Part shown: one piece after another, positions 15,772 to 24,533 of the stretch
How the letters are laid out: each line of letters begins with the position of its first letter
How positions within the stretch are numbered: position 1 is the first letter of the stretch
DNA from: Candidatus Gastranaerophilales bacterium
GTDB taxonomy: Bacteria; Cyanobacteriota; Vampirovibrionia; Gastranaerophilales; Gastranaerophilaceae
DNA length: 64,000 nt
NCBI GenBank assembly: GCA_944323535.1
Contig: CALUSW010000002.1
Coordinates: 1 to 64,000, forward strand
Reading direction: 5' to 3'
Program-made: the position numbers and the translations under genes
Notes under the pieces: generated by a model
What the model was told of the DNA's origin: nothing
What the model saw: only the letters and a program-made list of their open reading frames with translations
Database searches by the model: none

Positions 15772-16803
15772 TTATTTCTGATTTGTATATTGATTATACA
15801 ACGTTTCTGCATACCCTTTATTAAAGGTTAATTTTTCTTTATCAGGTATTTGTTTTAGCAAAATATCTATATCAGATATAGAAAGATGTTTATTGTAAAG
15901 AAAAGATACATAATCCGAGTGGCATTTATTTATGGCAGCCGTATAATGGATTAGAGAGTATCCCCATTTATTTTTTTCATAAAGAGGTTTGATAATTGTT
16001 TCTATCAAATTTGATATAATGCTGATATCGTAGTTTTTTTTAAATTTATTGTTTAAATACCATGTTATTAGTTCCGTATTTGTATTTCCCGCTCTTTTCC
16101 CCATGCCGTAAAGAGAGCAGTCTGTAACTATTGTTCTTGTTCCTCTGTTATTAATGATTTCTATTGAATTTGAAAAAGAAAGCTGCAGATTATTGTGAGA
16201 ATGGTATCCTATTTCAATATCAGGATTAAGATAATCATCAAAAAAATTATAATATTGGAGTGTTTGTATATTATTCAACAGTCCGTAAGTATCAACAAGA
16301 TATACAATATCCGGATTAATTTTGTTTGCAATATCCGAAAGCTGTTTTATATCATCTTTGCTGTATGTAGTTATGGAAACAGGATTTAAACTTATGTTAT
16401 ATCCTTTATCTTTAATAATATAAGCTGTATTTATTGCTTCTTTAATATTATTTTTTCTAAACATTAATCTAATGCCGTCAACAAAAGTTTCATTTGCTTC
16501 CGGCAATTTTGAAGGATTAAATTTTCCGAGATTTATCATAATTGCGGTTTTTGATTTTTTATTTTTTATTTTATTTAACAAATCGCATATTTCCGCCATA
16601 TCGGAAAAAATTGTTTTATTGCAGGATACCTTAGCTGTTTCATCTAAAAAACCAATTTCAATAATATCCGTTTGTGAATCGTTTAACCCCTGCAGAATAT
16701 TTAAAATATTATTGTATCCAAATTCGCAATTATTAATTGACCCGCCGTCTCTTAATGTACAATCAAGTACTTTTATATTATTCTTTTTTATATTTTCAGA
16801 CAT
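15772..16803 (-). CDS. DRE-TIM metallolyase (HMG-CoA lyase-like aldolase domain)
   Basis: 343 residues. It opens with VLDCTLRDGGSINNCEFG, the divalent-metal/catalytic Asp-Arg-x of the HMGL-like/4-hydroxy-2-oxovalerate aldolase family. IEIGFLD follows, then VYLVDTYGLL, and IGYHSHNNLQLSFSNSIE carries the second metal ligand pair (HxHN). The C-terminal communication domain is reduced. Members without a dehydrogenase partner often sit in polysaccharide clusters, but no such cluster is here. The reaction cannot be fixed from sequence. Confidence 0.82.
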   Translation of the reverse strand: MSENIKKNNIKVLDCTLRDGGSINNCEFGYNNILNILQGLNDSQTDIIEIGFLDETAKVSCNKTIFSDMAEICDLLNKIKNKKSKTAIMINLGKFNPSKLPEANETFVDGIRLMFRKNNIKEAINTAYIIKDKGYNISLNPVSITTYSKDDIKQLSDIANKINPDIVYLVDTYGLLNNIQTLQYYNFFDDYLNPDIEIGYHSHNNLQLSFSNSIEIINNRGTRTIVTDCSLYGMGKRAGNTNTELITWYLNNKFKKNYDISIISNLIETIIKPLYEKNKWGYSLIHYTAAINKCHSDYVSFLYNKHLSISDIDILLKQIPDKEKLTFNKGYAETLYNQYTNQK

Positions 16804-16873
16804 ATTAAAAATATTGTATAAAATACAGAAATACTTTACAATACATTTATCTTAAAGAAGCGGAATTTTTATT

Positions 16874-17491
16874 ATGAAAAAAATATATTTATTACTGTTT
16901 TTTATGTTTTTTATCTGCCAGATAAAATCATTGGCGATAGATTATATTCCGGTGGAAATTAATTCCAAAATAGTATATTCTCGTGAAGGAAATTTATGGT
17001 CTGTTAATGAAAAAAATAAAGAAGGTATTGTTTTTCAAAGAACGATTTCTTCAGGTACGGGCAGTTATTCAATATATACTCATGGTTCTGAAATTTTGAA
17101 TTTAAAATCAAATTTTGAATTTATATTTAATTCAAGACTTATTGGTGTTGATAATGAAAATTTCAAATTTTATGAAATTGTTTATAATAATGACAAGTTT
17201 GAAGAAAAACTGCTGTCATGTGAACAGGTGCAGGAAATATTTTCTGATATTGATGTAATAAAGCTTTCGGATTTTAAGAAAAATATATATACTATTTTGG
17301 GTAATAATGAGGAAAAAAATATATTGTTATACAATGATACTGATTTTTATTTTCACAAATATTTTGTCAAACCGGAAGACAGCGTTGCGGATAAAAATAT
17401 AAAAGCTATGATAAAACTTCCTAAAAAAGGAAAAGTTTGTATAACTCATTTAGGCGGCAATGATAAGCAATTTGTTATAAAGGTAAAATAA
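16874..17491 (+). CDS. Small exported protein of unknown function
   Basis: 205 residues. A signal peptide covers about residues 1-22 (hydrophobic core LLLFFMFFICQI, cleavage near SLA). The mature part alternates short beta strands with Asn/Lys-rich loops and has no motif I recognise. The first half (YSREGNLWSVNEKNKEGI) recalls bacterial surface-antigen repeats of the 'what you see as strands' type only loosely. The next gene starts 3 nt after its stop, so it is cotranscribed with the carbonic anhydrase. Confidence 0.65.
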   Translation: MKKIYLLLFFMFFICQIKSLAIDYIPVEINSKIVYSREGNLWSVNEKNKEGIVFQRTISSGTGSYSIYTHGSEILNLKSNFEFIFNSRLIGVDNENFKFYEIVYNNDKFEEKLLSCEQVQEIFSDIDVIKLSDFKKNIYTILGNNEEKNILLYNDTDFYFHKYFVKPEDSVADKNIKAMIKLPKKGKVCITHLGGNDKQFVIKVK

Positions 17492-17494
17492 GTT

Positions 17495-18097
17495 ATGAAT
17501 ATTAAAATACCTGAAAATATACCAGAAGCAGCTGAAAAAGTGTTAATACATCTGTTAAAAGGTAATGAAAATTTTGCAAAAGGCAATCCCACTACAAAGA
17601 ACATGACTATTGAAACGCTGCAAAAGTATGCACTTTATCAAGAGCCTTTTGCTGTTGTTTTAAGCTGTTCGGATTCAAGAGTTGTACCCGAGATAATTTT
17701 TGACTGCGGAATAGGTGAACTTTTTGTTGTAAGAGTTGCAGGGATTACGGCAGGACCTAATGTTATTGAGAGCATTGAATATGCTGTTAAAAAGCTTAAA
17801 GTCCCGCTTTTAATTTTACTCGGGCATGATGATTGCGGGGTTATGAAATATGCAATAGAGCATTTCCCTGACAAAACAGGTGATTTTAAATCTATTTTGT
17901 CATGTGTTTATCCTGTATTAAAAACGGGGCAAACAAATGTTTGCAATAATGCTTTTGCCCGCGAACATACAAAATGGGTTGAAGAAACACTTTTAAGTAC
18001 ATCGGAAATTATCAAAAATGCAGTTTCAGAGAATAAACTCTACATCGCAAAATGTCATTTTGACCATAATACAGGTCTTGTAAATTTTATTGATTAA
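17495..18097 (+). CDS. Beta-class carbonic anhydrase
   Basis: 200 residues. Zinc ligands are visible as the Cys of VVLSCSDSRVVPE (with the catalytic Asp-Arg pair) and His-x-x-Cys in LLGHDDCGVMKYA. PFAVVLSCSDSR and ELFVVRVAGITAGP are classic for the family. It interconverts CO2 and bicarbonate in the cytoplasm and could supply bicarbonate for the carboxylase whose beta subunit (accD) lies at the far end of the window. It shares a transcript with the upstream exported protein. Confidence 0.94.
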   Translation: MNIKIPENIPEAAEKVLIHLLKGNENFAKGNPTTKNMTIETLQKYALYQEPFAVVLSCSDSRVVPEIIFDCGIGELFVVRVAGITAGPNVIESIEYAVKKLKVPLLILLGHDDCGVMKYAIEHFPDKTGDFKSILSCVYPVLKTGQTNVCNNAFAREHTKWVEETLLSTSEIIKNAVSENKLYIAKCHFDHNTGLVNFID

Positions 18098-18207
18098 TTT
18101 TTTATTTAAAGTAAATTAATGTAAATATTACGTGCTTTTTTTTATATTTAGTAACAAAAAATATTACTATGTCTGTTAATATCTGTGAGATATTAAAAGG
18201 ATATATA

Positions 18208-21200
18208 ATGAAAATACATGCTGCCGGTGCATTAAAAAACACTTATAATACAGGATTTAAGAGTCTTCGTACAGATAAAAAAACAGTTTCTTTTCTTGAA
18301 AACGGTAAACTCCCGATACTTGAGAACAACAAAATAAATATATATGGGGCTTTAGCAGGTCTTGCAAAAGATCCGACAAGGGATAATATAGAATTTTTGC
18401 TTTCTGTTGCTGATAATTTGTCATACGGACAAAACGGGCAATCCGAATTCAAAAGAATTTTGGATGAAGAAGCAGTCACACCTTCAGAAAGAGAGAATAC
18501 TAATTGGTCAAAACTACTGGAAGATACTTTGCAGCGTGCTTTAAATAATTATACGGGAGAGGATGCCGGTGATCTTCAATATGAATTTTACAAAATTTTT
18601 TCTCAAGAAAAAAAATTAACTCCTGAACAGCAAAAATTGTTGGAACAAAGAAAAACATTGACGGATATTATAATTAATGAGCATGCCGTAAAAGATGAAG
18701 AACATTTAGAAAGAGCAGTAAGAGTCAGAGAAAATCTTGATTATTTTATTGCTTCATCAGAAATTCCTATGAATCAAAAACAATATTGTTTAGACAAATT
18801 TATATATTTAATGAGTCCTGATTATAAAATTAATAAACAGCTTGAAGATAAAAAGCTTCAGGTTCTTGATGAAATGCTTAATGATATGCTGATTAAGACT
18901 CCGGAAGATGATGTTTTAACAATAAAATCTGTTGACCAGAGACAATCAGGCATGTGTGCTGCTATTTCAATATGCAGAAAAGCTATGGCGTATGAAGATA
19001 AAGAAAGATATACGGATTTAATACTTGATGAATTAAGTGATTCTGAAACAATGTCTGTTTTTGATGTTACAGAACTTGGAAAAGGCAAAAAAATAAGTGT
19101 TCCTAAAGCAAATATTGACTATAATACCGCACTTGCAAAAGGTTATAGAATAATAGACGCATCTGCACATAACTGGATGCAAAACGCTCATGCAGGCGGT
19201 GACGGTTCTATAATTACTGAAAATTATATTCCTTTTGATGATAGCTATGGAGTATATAACGATTCAAGCTGGTATGAAGCTCTAGAAGAGCCTGTTGCCG
19301 GAATTAAATCTCTTTTAAAAGCATTAATAAAAGAAAGAGAACTATTAAGTTCTTTATTAAGGTATAAAAAGTTGTTAAAAACCTCCGGACAAAAACTTCT
19401 TACGGCTAAACAGAATGCTGTATTATTGCAGTCAAGTATAAACGGGAAATATAATGAAATTTTTGGTTATGTCTTTCCTGATATGCCGGATAAAGAGAAA
19501 TCAATTCTTATAAAATCAATTTGCAATTTTTGTAAAGGTAAAAATGCTGATAATGAAAAGAATATAGGAGAACCTCTTTCAAACGAAAACAAACAGCAAT
19601 TACTTGCAGATTTCATTATTGCTTCTGTCCCTGAATGTGATGATACTTCAAAAACAAGATTGTATGAAAAAATTTCTGTTATTTACGGGCTTGCTGATGA
19701 ATATTTGAAGTCGGAAAAAGAAATAAATGCGCTTTTAAGTTTTAACTCGCCCGGGGGAAAATATACTTATTATAAACGTCTGTTTAATCTTGCTGCGGCT
19801 CACAGGCTGGCAATTGAAGCTGATGTTAATCTTCCGGATGGTGTAATAAGGTTTGAAAAAGCATCAGGGCTTCCGCCGCGTAATGTACAAGTTCTAAGAT
19901 ATTTAAAGTCACTTGGCTTGAAATTACCGTCCGAAGCTCTAAGGCAGAACCTGAACAAGCATGAACATAAAGCATTATCAGATTCCGATATAGAAAAAAT
20001 GCTTGCCTCGGATATTATTAAAATTGAGTCGGTATTTCCTCAACAGCTTAATGAAATAGCAAATTCTCTTCTGGGAAAGAATATAAATGAAATTGTTACT
20101 GATACCTATAATGGAATAGCAGGAGCCATTGCAAACGGTGATGAGGAAGTACTTGAAAATACAAAGAGTATAATTGGACTTGAAAATAAGAGTAAACAAG
20201 AAGTTTTGGAGTTTTTAAATAACCGGATTGAAAAACTTTCAAAATTAAATTCAAATCAAATATGTGCTGATGCAATAAGAATGCTGGGCTTTGAAGATAC
20301 TTTTCATATGCTGGATATTTTTATTTCAACATTTATTAACTCTTTACAATCCGGTATTTCGGAAGAACAATACAAAAATCTTGCAAAACAATTTGGCGGA
20401 GAGGATAAAATTGAAGCCTCAATAGCGGAACAAAGGGCAGCGTATATAAGAATAAAAGATGAATATTCCGATATTCTTTCAAAATGGTCTGTTCCGTCTG
20501 CGCGGGCAAATATTCTGACGGCACTCGAAAAGAAAAATCAGATAATGCCAAGAAGGCAGCTTGATTACCTTAAGAAATGTTTTAATTCAATTGAGGCAGG
20601 CACAATAAAAAATGAAAGTATATATAATGTAAAAGAAAGGAGAAAAGCCAACGAAAAATTCTATAAATTCGATTCAGAGGCTCTTTCATTGTTTAATAAA
20701 ATTGAAAAATCCTTAAGTGATATAAAAAAATATTCTAAGGTGCAGTATCAGAATATAAATAAGATTTTATTTGATGAACTTGAAAACCAATATTCATATA
20801 TAGGAATGCTGAACGGACAATTCTGGGTACGAGAAGAAGGTTCATCCGGACTGGCTGCAAGCGAACAGTTAAGAATTATAGAGCAAATGACGGGTAAGCC
20901 GTATCATATAGAATATGATATAAATGATGCAGCAAAATTAATTAAAGAAGGTAATGGCAGCGGAATAATTTCAATGAGTGTTGATGACTCGGATTATGCA
21001 TTTCACGCCATGTATGTACCTTCTGTAACCGCCGAAACATTTACTAATAATCTAACAAATGAAAAAATTATTAAAGATATATTATGGATGGATAATTCAT
21101 GGGGCAGGGCTGAAAAAGATAACTATTGGAGAGGAACGGACGGACGCTATCATACTGATTACGGGAACGGTTACGGCTGGAAAAACGGCTTTATTCTTTC

Positions 21201-24003
21201 AGATAAATATACTATTGGGCTTCCTGTAGATGAAATACAAGGGGCAATTGGTGTTGAGAAAGAAGATCAGGAAGAATTCGGGCTTTTTACCGATATGGTA
21301 TTACCGGGAACTCCTGTTAATACATATCAACGTCTTTATAGAATGTTTAACTATATTTTGAATATAAATGAGGGTGAACAGCTGCTTTCGGCATTGGAAA
21401 ACTCCTTATCTTCAGGATATAAATTTAACATAAATGAACTTGAATCGCTTGATTTACTTGCTGAAGCAAAAACAGACAGAATTGCAAAGCGTATCAAAGA
21501 TGAAATTAAATCGCGTCATGATTTTGATATGCTTGATGATAATGATGAATTAAAACTAGCATTTAAAAAATTGGCTTTGTATCTATCTACGGATGACCGG
21601 GCTTTTTTGGACAGAGTCAGCCTTGCTTCTGATTCTAAAGAACTGGAGGAAATAAAACAAGATATAATACAGGATCATATTGATAAGTTTGGCGGAATAA
21701 TTGCAAAATCCGATGCCGTAATTGATGTTATTTTCCTTTCTTCGGAAAGTGAGTTTAAACAACTGTTTAAAGATTTATATGATAAATTTGGAATTTCTCT
21801 TACTGATGATGAAAAAGATAGACTTATAAATTCAATATTTATTAACGAGGAAGATATTAAAAATATTGACGGTTCATTAGCTTCATTAACGGACTATTTC
21901 GATAAACAAATAATCAAAGCCTCAGAAAATATTGAAGATGAAAAAGCTTCGGAATTTTTTACAGTTACATCAAAATCAATAATACGGGATGTTATAGACA
22001 AAAATGTAAGAATAAAGGATTTAAACAGTCCTGTTCTTGCAAATTCACCGCTTCAAAAAGAATTTATTGCTGCTGTGGATAAGTATTTAAACCCTCATTC
22101 TGATGAAGAACTTTTACAATTAATACAAGGAATGCAAAATGCGGATTACGATACGGTTAACGGATTTATTGATGCATTAACTCCTGAAGATATAGGTGTA
22201 AAAATTAAAGATCCGTATGATTATGTATTGAAATATAAAGCAGGCAGCAGCGAAGTTACAAGAGCTTTTTCCGAAGTCGTAGGCACCGAAGAAATATATG
22301 CAAATTTAAACACTTCTTCGGATGATGAGGATTCAACACCTGAGGAAATATACAGAACTTTATATATTAAACTGGCTGAAATGGATGTTCAAAAATATAT
22401 AAATGCTTTTAAAGCGGAAGCTTTTCAGAAATATAAGGTTCGTCAGGCTTTTCCGGAACCTGTTGTATTATCAGATGAAGTTATTTCAGATACTGTTAAT
22501 AGCTTTCTGTTATCACTCAAAGAAGCTTCTGATAATATTGCTTCTGCTGATTATGTTTATAAAGTCTTATCATCATATGAAGATTTTATTTCTAAATTTT
22601 CTAAAAATGATATTTATAAAGAATTTATTAAGAGTCATGATGTGGAAATAACACCTGAAAATGCTGATACAATTAAAGCTATGGTTTCGTCATTAAGAAA
22701 TGTTTATAATATTACAAAAATGGACGCTTCTTTAAATGTTCTTACAGTTCCGGCAGAAAAATTGATAAAACTGCTGGAAAACTCTTCCGGATATATTTCC
22801 GGTTCTCACGCCGGTTTGTATATTAAAGAACTATCTTCTGCATATCAAGATATGATTTCTTCCGGCAGTACAAAAGAAAAATTTGTACAGATGAAAAAAG
22901 AAGAACTTATAAATATGCGTAAGAATATTTCATTGTTTGCTAATTGTAATGTTGAGCCAAAGTACAGAGATGAACTTTTACAAAAGTTATACAGATATAT
23001 AAAATTATTCAGCAATAATGCTCCGCAGGATAAGCAGGATGAATTGGCAAATCAAATTGAGGATTTAATTATAAATAAACATATAGTAAAAAATCCTCAA
23101 ATACTTTTGAAAGAAACGATTAATCTTCTTCTTCAAGGTAAAAAAGACTCTAACGAATATTCTGTTTTACGTTTATATTTGACTATGGCATTGAAAGTAG
23201 CACAACAGACAAAGATTCAGTATAAGCTTGTACAAAATCAGCATAGCGGAATTACGTCAAAAGTAAAAGAATTGCTTCCTTTATTTAATGTTTTGCTTTC
23301 TGACGGCACAACCGCAGAAATGGACAGTGATGTAGGGATGTTGTATCTTGTCGAGCAGCTTCAAAATGCAGGTGATAATTATATTACGCTTAAGCTGTTT
23401 TTGGAACAAACAGGACTCGCAAGAAAAGCTCTCGGGGCATTGCTTAAAAATTTTGATGTAAATAAAGCATGTAATTTAGTTGATGAAAAACATGATATGA
23501 TTATAACTTCTTTAAGTGATGCTGCTAAATTACAGGGGTTTATTTCAGAATTTTTCGAAAAAAGCAAAATTAAATATAAATCTCTATCTGATGCAATAAG
23601 CCATTTAAATGCATATATAGAAAGAAAATCAAAAAATTATGACAGCAGTGATGTTTTCAAAAAATACAGTGAATATATGAAGTCTGTTGCTTGTTCAAAC
23701 TCATTGGATACAATATCTTCTTCTATGATAAATCCTCTTTTACAATCCGTTATTTCTGATGCGTTTGAATATATTATGTCGGATATTAACAATCAGCTTG
23801 ATTCTATATCTGACTATGAAGAAATGATTTCAAGAAAATATGAATTATTTGATTCTATTAATGTTCCGGAAGATTGTGAAGAATTTGTTCTGCGGCAGAA
23901 ATTCTTTGATGATTATGAAAATGTTATAGAATATATCCGGAATAAGAAACAGGAAATATTGGATTATGCAAAAAATCTTGAATTGATTGTTGATATTTCT
24001 TGA
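18208..24003 (+). CDS. Giant protein with a split papain-like cysteine protease domain
   Basis: 1931 residues from ATG 18208, chosen because AAAGG lies about 7 nt upstream. An in-frame ATG at 18169 would add 13 residues but has no site. A C1-like catalytic set is visible: Gln244 (oxyanion) and Cys250 in DQRQSGMCAAIS, His933 in YAFHAMYV, and Asn963 in WMDNSWG. The Gln-to-Cys spacing of six and the NSWG motif match papain. About 680 residues of mostly helical sequence separate Cys from His, where papain has about 130. Roughly 930 further helical residues follow. There is no hydrophobic signal peptide. The N-terminus (MKIHAAGALKNTYNTGFK) is a short Asn/Lys-rich leader. Substrate and location are unknown. 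A monocistronic layout is likely. Confidence 0.75.
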   Translation: MKIHAAGALKNTYNTGFKSLRTDKKTVSFLENGKLPILENNKINIYGALAGLAKDPTRDNIEFLLSVADNLSYGQNGQSEFKRILDEEAVTPSERENTNWSKLLEDTLQRALNNYTGEDAGDLQYEFYKIFSQEKKLTPEQQKLLEQRKTLTDIIINEHAVKDEEHLERAVRVRENLDYFIASSEIPMNQKQYCLDKFIYLMSPDYKINKQLEDKKLQVLDEMLNDMLIKTPEDDVLTIKSVDQRQSGMCAAISICRKAMAYEDKERYTDLILDELSDSETMSVFDVTELGKGKKISVPKANIDYNTALAKGYRIIDASAHNWMQNAHAGGDGSIITENYIPFDDSYGVYNDSSWYEALEEPVAGIKSLLKALIKERELLSSLLRYKKLLKTSGQKLLTAKQNAVLLQSSINGKYNEIFGYVFPDMPDKEKSILIKSICNFCKGKNADNEKNIGEPLSNENKQQLLADFIIASVPECDDTSKTRLYEKISVIYGLADEYLKSEKEINALLSFNSPGGKYTYYKRLFNLAAAHRLAIEADVNLPDGVIRFEKASGLPPRNVQVLRYLKSLGLKLPSEALRQNLNKHEHKALSDSDIEKMLASDIIKIESVFPQQLNEIANSLLGKNINEIVTDTYNGIAGAIANGDEEVLENTKSIIGLENKSKQEVLEFLNNRIEKLSKLNSNQICADAIRMLGFEDTFHMLDIFISTFINSLQSGISEEQYKNLAKQFGGEDKIEASIAEQRAAYIRIKDEYSDILSKWSVPSARANILTALEKKNQIMPRRQLDYLKKCFNSIEAGTIKNESIYNVKERRKANEKFYKFDSEALSLFNKIEKSLSDIKKYSKVQYQNINKILFDELENQYSYIGMLNGQFWVREEGSSGLAASEQLRIIEQMTGKPYHIEYDINDAAKLIKEGNGSGIISMSVDDSDYAFHAMYVPSVTAETFTNNLTNEKIIKDILWMDNSWGRAEKDNYWRGTDGRYHTDYGNGYGWKNGFILSDKYTIGLPVDEIQGAIGVEKEDQEEFGLFTDMVLPGTPVNTYQRLYRMFNYILNINEGEQLLSALENSLSSGYKFNINELESLDLLAEAKTDRIAKRIKDEIKSRHDFDMLDDNDELKLAFKKLALYLSTDDRAFLDRVSLASDSKELEEIKQDIIQDHIDKFGGIIAKSDAVIDVIFLSSESEFKQLFKDLYDKFGISLTDDEKDRLINSIFINEEDIKNIDGSLASLTDYFDKQIIKASENIEDEKASEFFTVTSKSIIRDVIDKNVRIKDLNSPVLANSPLQKEFIAAVDKYLNPHSDEELLQLIQGMQNADYDTVNGFIDALTPEDIGVKIKDPYDYVLKYKAGSSEVTRAFSEVVGTEEIYANLNTSSDDEDSTPEEIYRTLYIKLAEMDVQKYINAFKAEAFQKYKVRQAFPEPVVLSDEVISDTVNSFLLSLKEASDNIASADYVYKVLSSYEDFISKFSKNDIYKEFIKSHDVEITPENADTIKAMVSSLRNVYNITKMDASLNVLTVPAEKLIKLLENSSGYISGSHAGLYIKELSSAYQDMISSGSTKEKFVQMKKEELINMRKNISLFANCNVEPKYRDELLQKLYRYIKLFSNNAPQDKQDELANQIEDLIINKHIVKNPQILLKETINLLLQGKKDSNEYSVLRLYLTMALKVAQQTKIQYKLVQNQHSGITSKVKELLPLFNVLLSDGTTAEMDSDVGMLYLVEQLQNAGDNYITLKLFLEQTGLARKALGALLKNFDVNKACNLVDEKHDMIITSLSDAAKLQGFISEFFEKSKIKYKSLSDAISHLNAYIERKSKNYDSSDVFKKYSEYMKSVACSNSLDTISSSMINPLLQSVISDAFEYIMSDINNQLDSISDYEEMISRKYELFDSINVPEDCEEFVLRQKFFDDYENVIEYIRNKKQEILDYAKNLELIVDIS

Positions 24004-24050
24004 AAATAGTTTTTAAAATATAGTAAAATATAAATATAAGAGGAGCATTT

Positions 24051-24326
24051 ATGAAAAAATTTTTATCCATATTTTATATTTTTGTTATATTTTCCGGATT
24101 TTTTGTTCCGTGTTTCGCAATAAATGTAGGAACATATAAAACCGAAACGGAATACGGTTTGTTAGACGGTTTTAAAATTAATTGGAAAAGAAAAGACAAA
24201 AATCAGCCTTTTATAGAACCAAGAGAAGAATCAACTAAAAAAGAGGCTGAACGTGATTTAAGATATTATAAAGAATCTGAATATGAACGTACAAGATATA
24301 TGTATGACGGAAGAGCTATACTTTAG
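24051..24326 (+). CDS. Small exported protein of unknown function
   Basis: 91 residues. A clear signal peptide covers about residues 1-24 (PCFA, cleavage before INVG). The mature ~67 residues are very charged (EPREESTKKEAERDLRYYKE) and probably helical. AGGAG precedes the ATG and an intrinsic terminator follows. No family recognised. It lies downstream of the giant protease-like gene with a 47-nt gap. Confidence 0.65.
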   Translation: MKKFLSIFYIFVIFSGFFVPCFAINVGTYKTETEYGLLDGFKINWKRKDKNQPFIEPREESTKKEAERDLRYYKESEYERTRYMYDGRAIL

Positions 24327-24374
24327 CTTGCTGTTTTTACTTGTTTTTAAACTTGTTACTCAAAAAATTTTAAC

Positions 24375-24402
24375 ACTCTGAAAGTCTTTCAGAGTCTTTT
24401 TA
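24375..24402 (+). terminator. Intrinsic terminator after the small exported protein
   Basis: ACTCTGAAA (24375-24383) pairs with TTTCAGAGT (24387-24395) around a 3-nt loop and is followed by CTTTTTA. Confidence 0.85.
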
Positions 24403-24428
24403 TATCATAGTATATTGAATAAAATGTC

Positions 24429-24487
24429 CGAACAAAATTTCACGATAAGCTTGAATTTTCACTTTAATACGACACTAGATTATATTA
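24429..24487. repeat. Dispersed two-part repeat, compact copy
   Basis: Parts A (24429-24455) and B (24461-24487) match the interrupted copy at 6010-6122 with 3 and 1 mismatches. It sits between two terminators, outside any gene. Confidence 0.65.
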
Positions 24488-24518
24488 AAAAAGAGAGGAA
24501 CTTATTTCCTCTCTTTTT
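24488..24518 (-). terminator. Terminator of tpsB (likely bidirectional)
   Basis: AAAAAGAGAGGAA (24488-24500) and TTCCTCTCTTTTT (24506-24518) form a 13-bp stem with a CTTAT loop. A/T tracts on both sides allow termination from either strand. It follows the tpsB stop by 15 nt. Confidence 0.9.
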
Positions 24519-24533
24519 CGTTTTTTTATCAAA

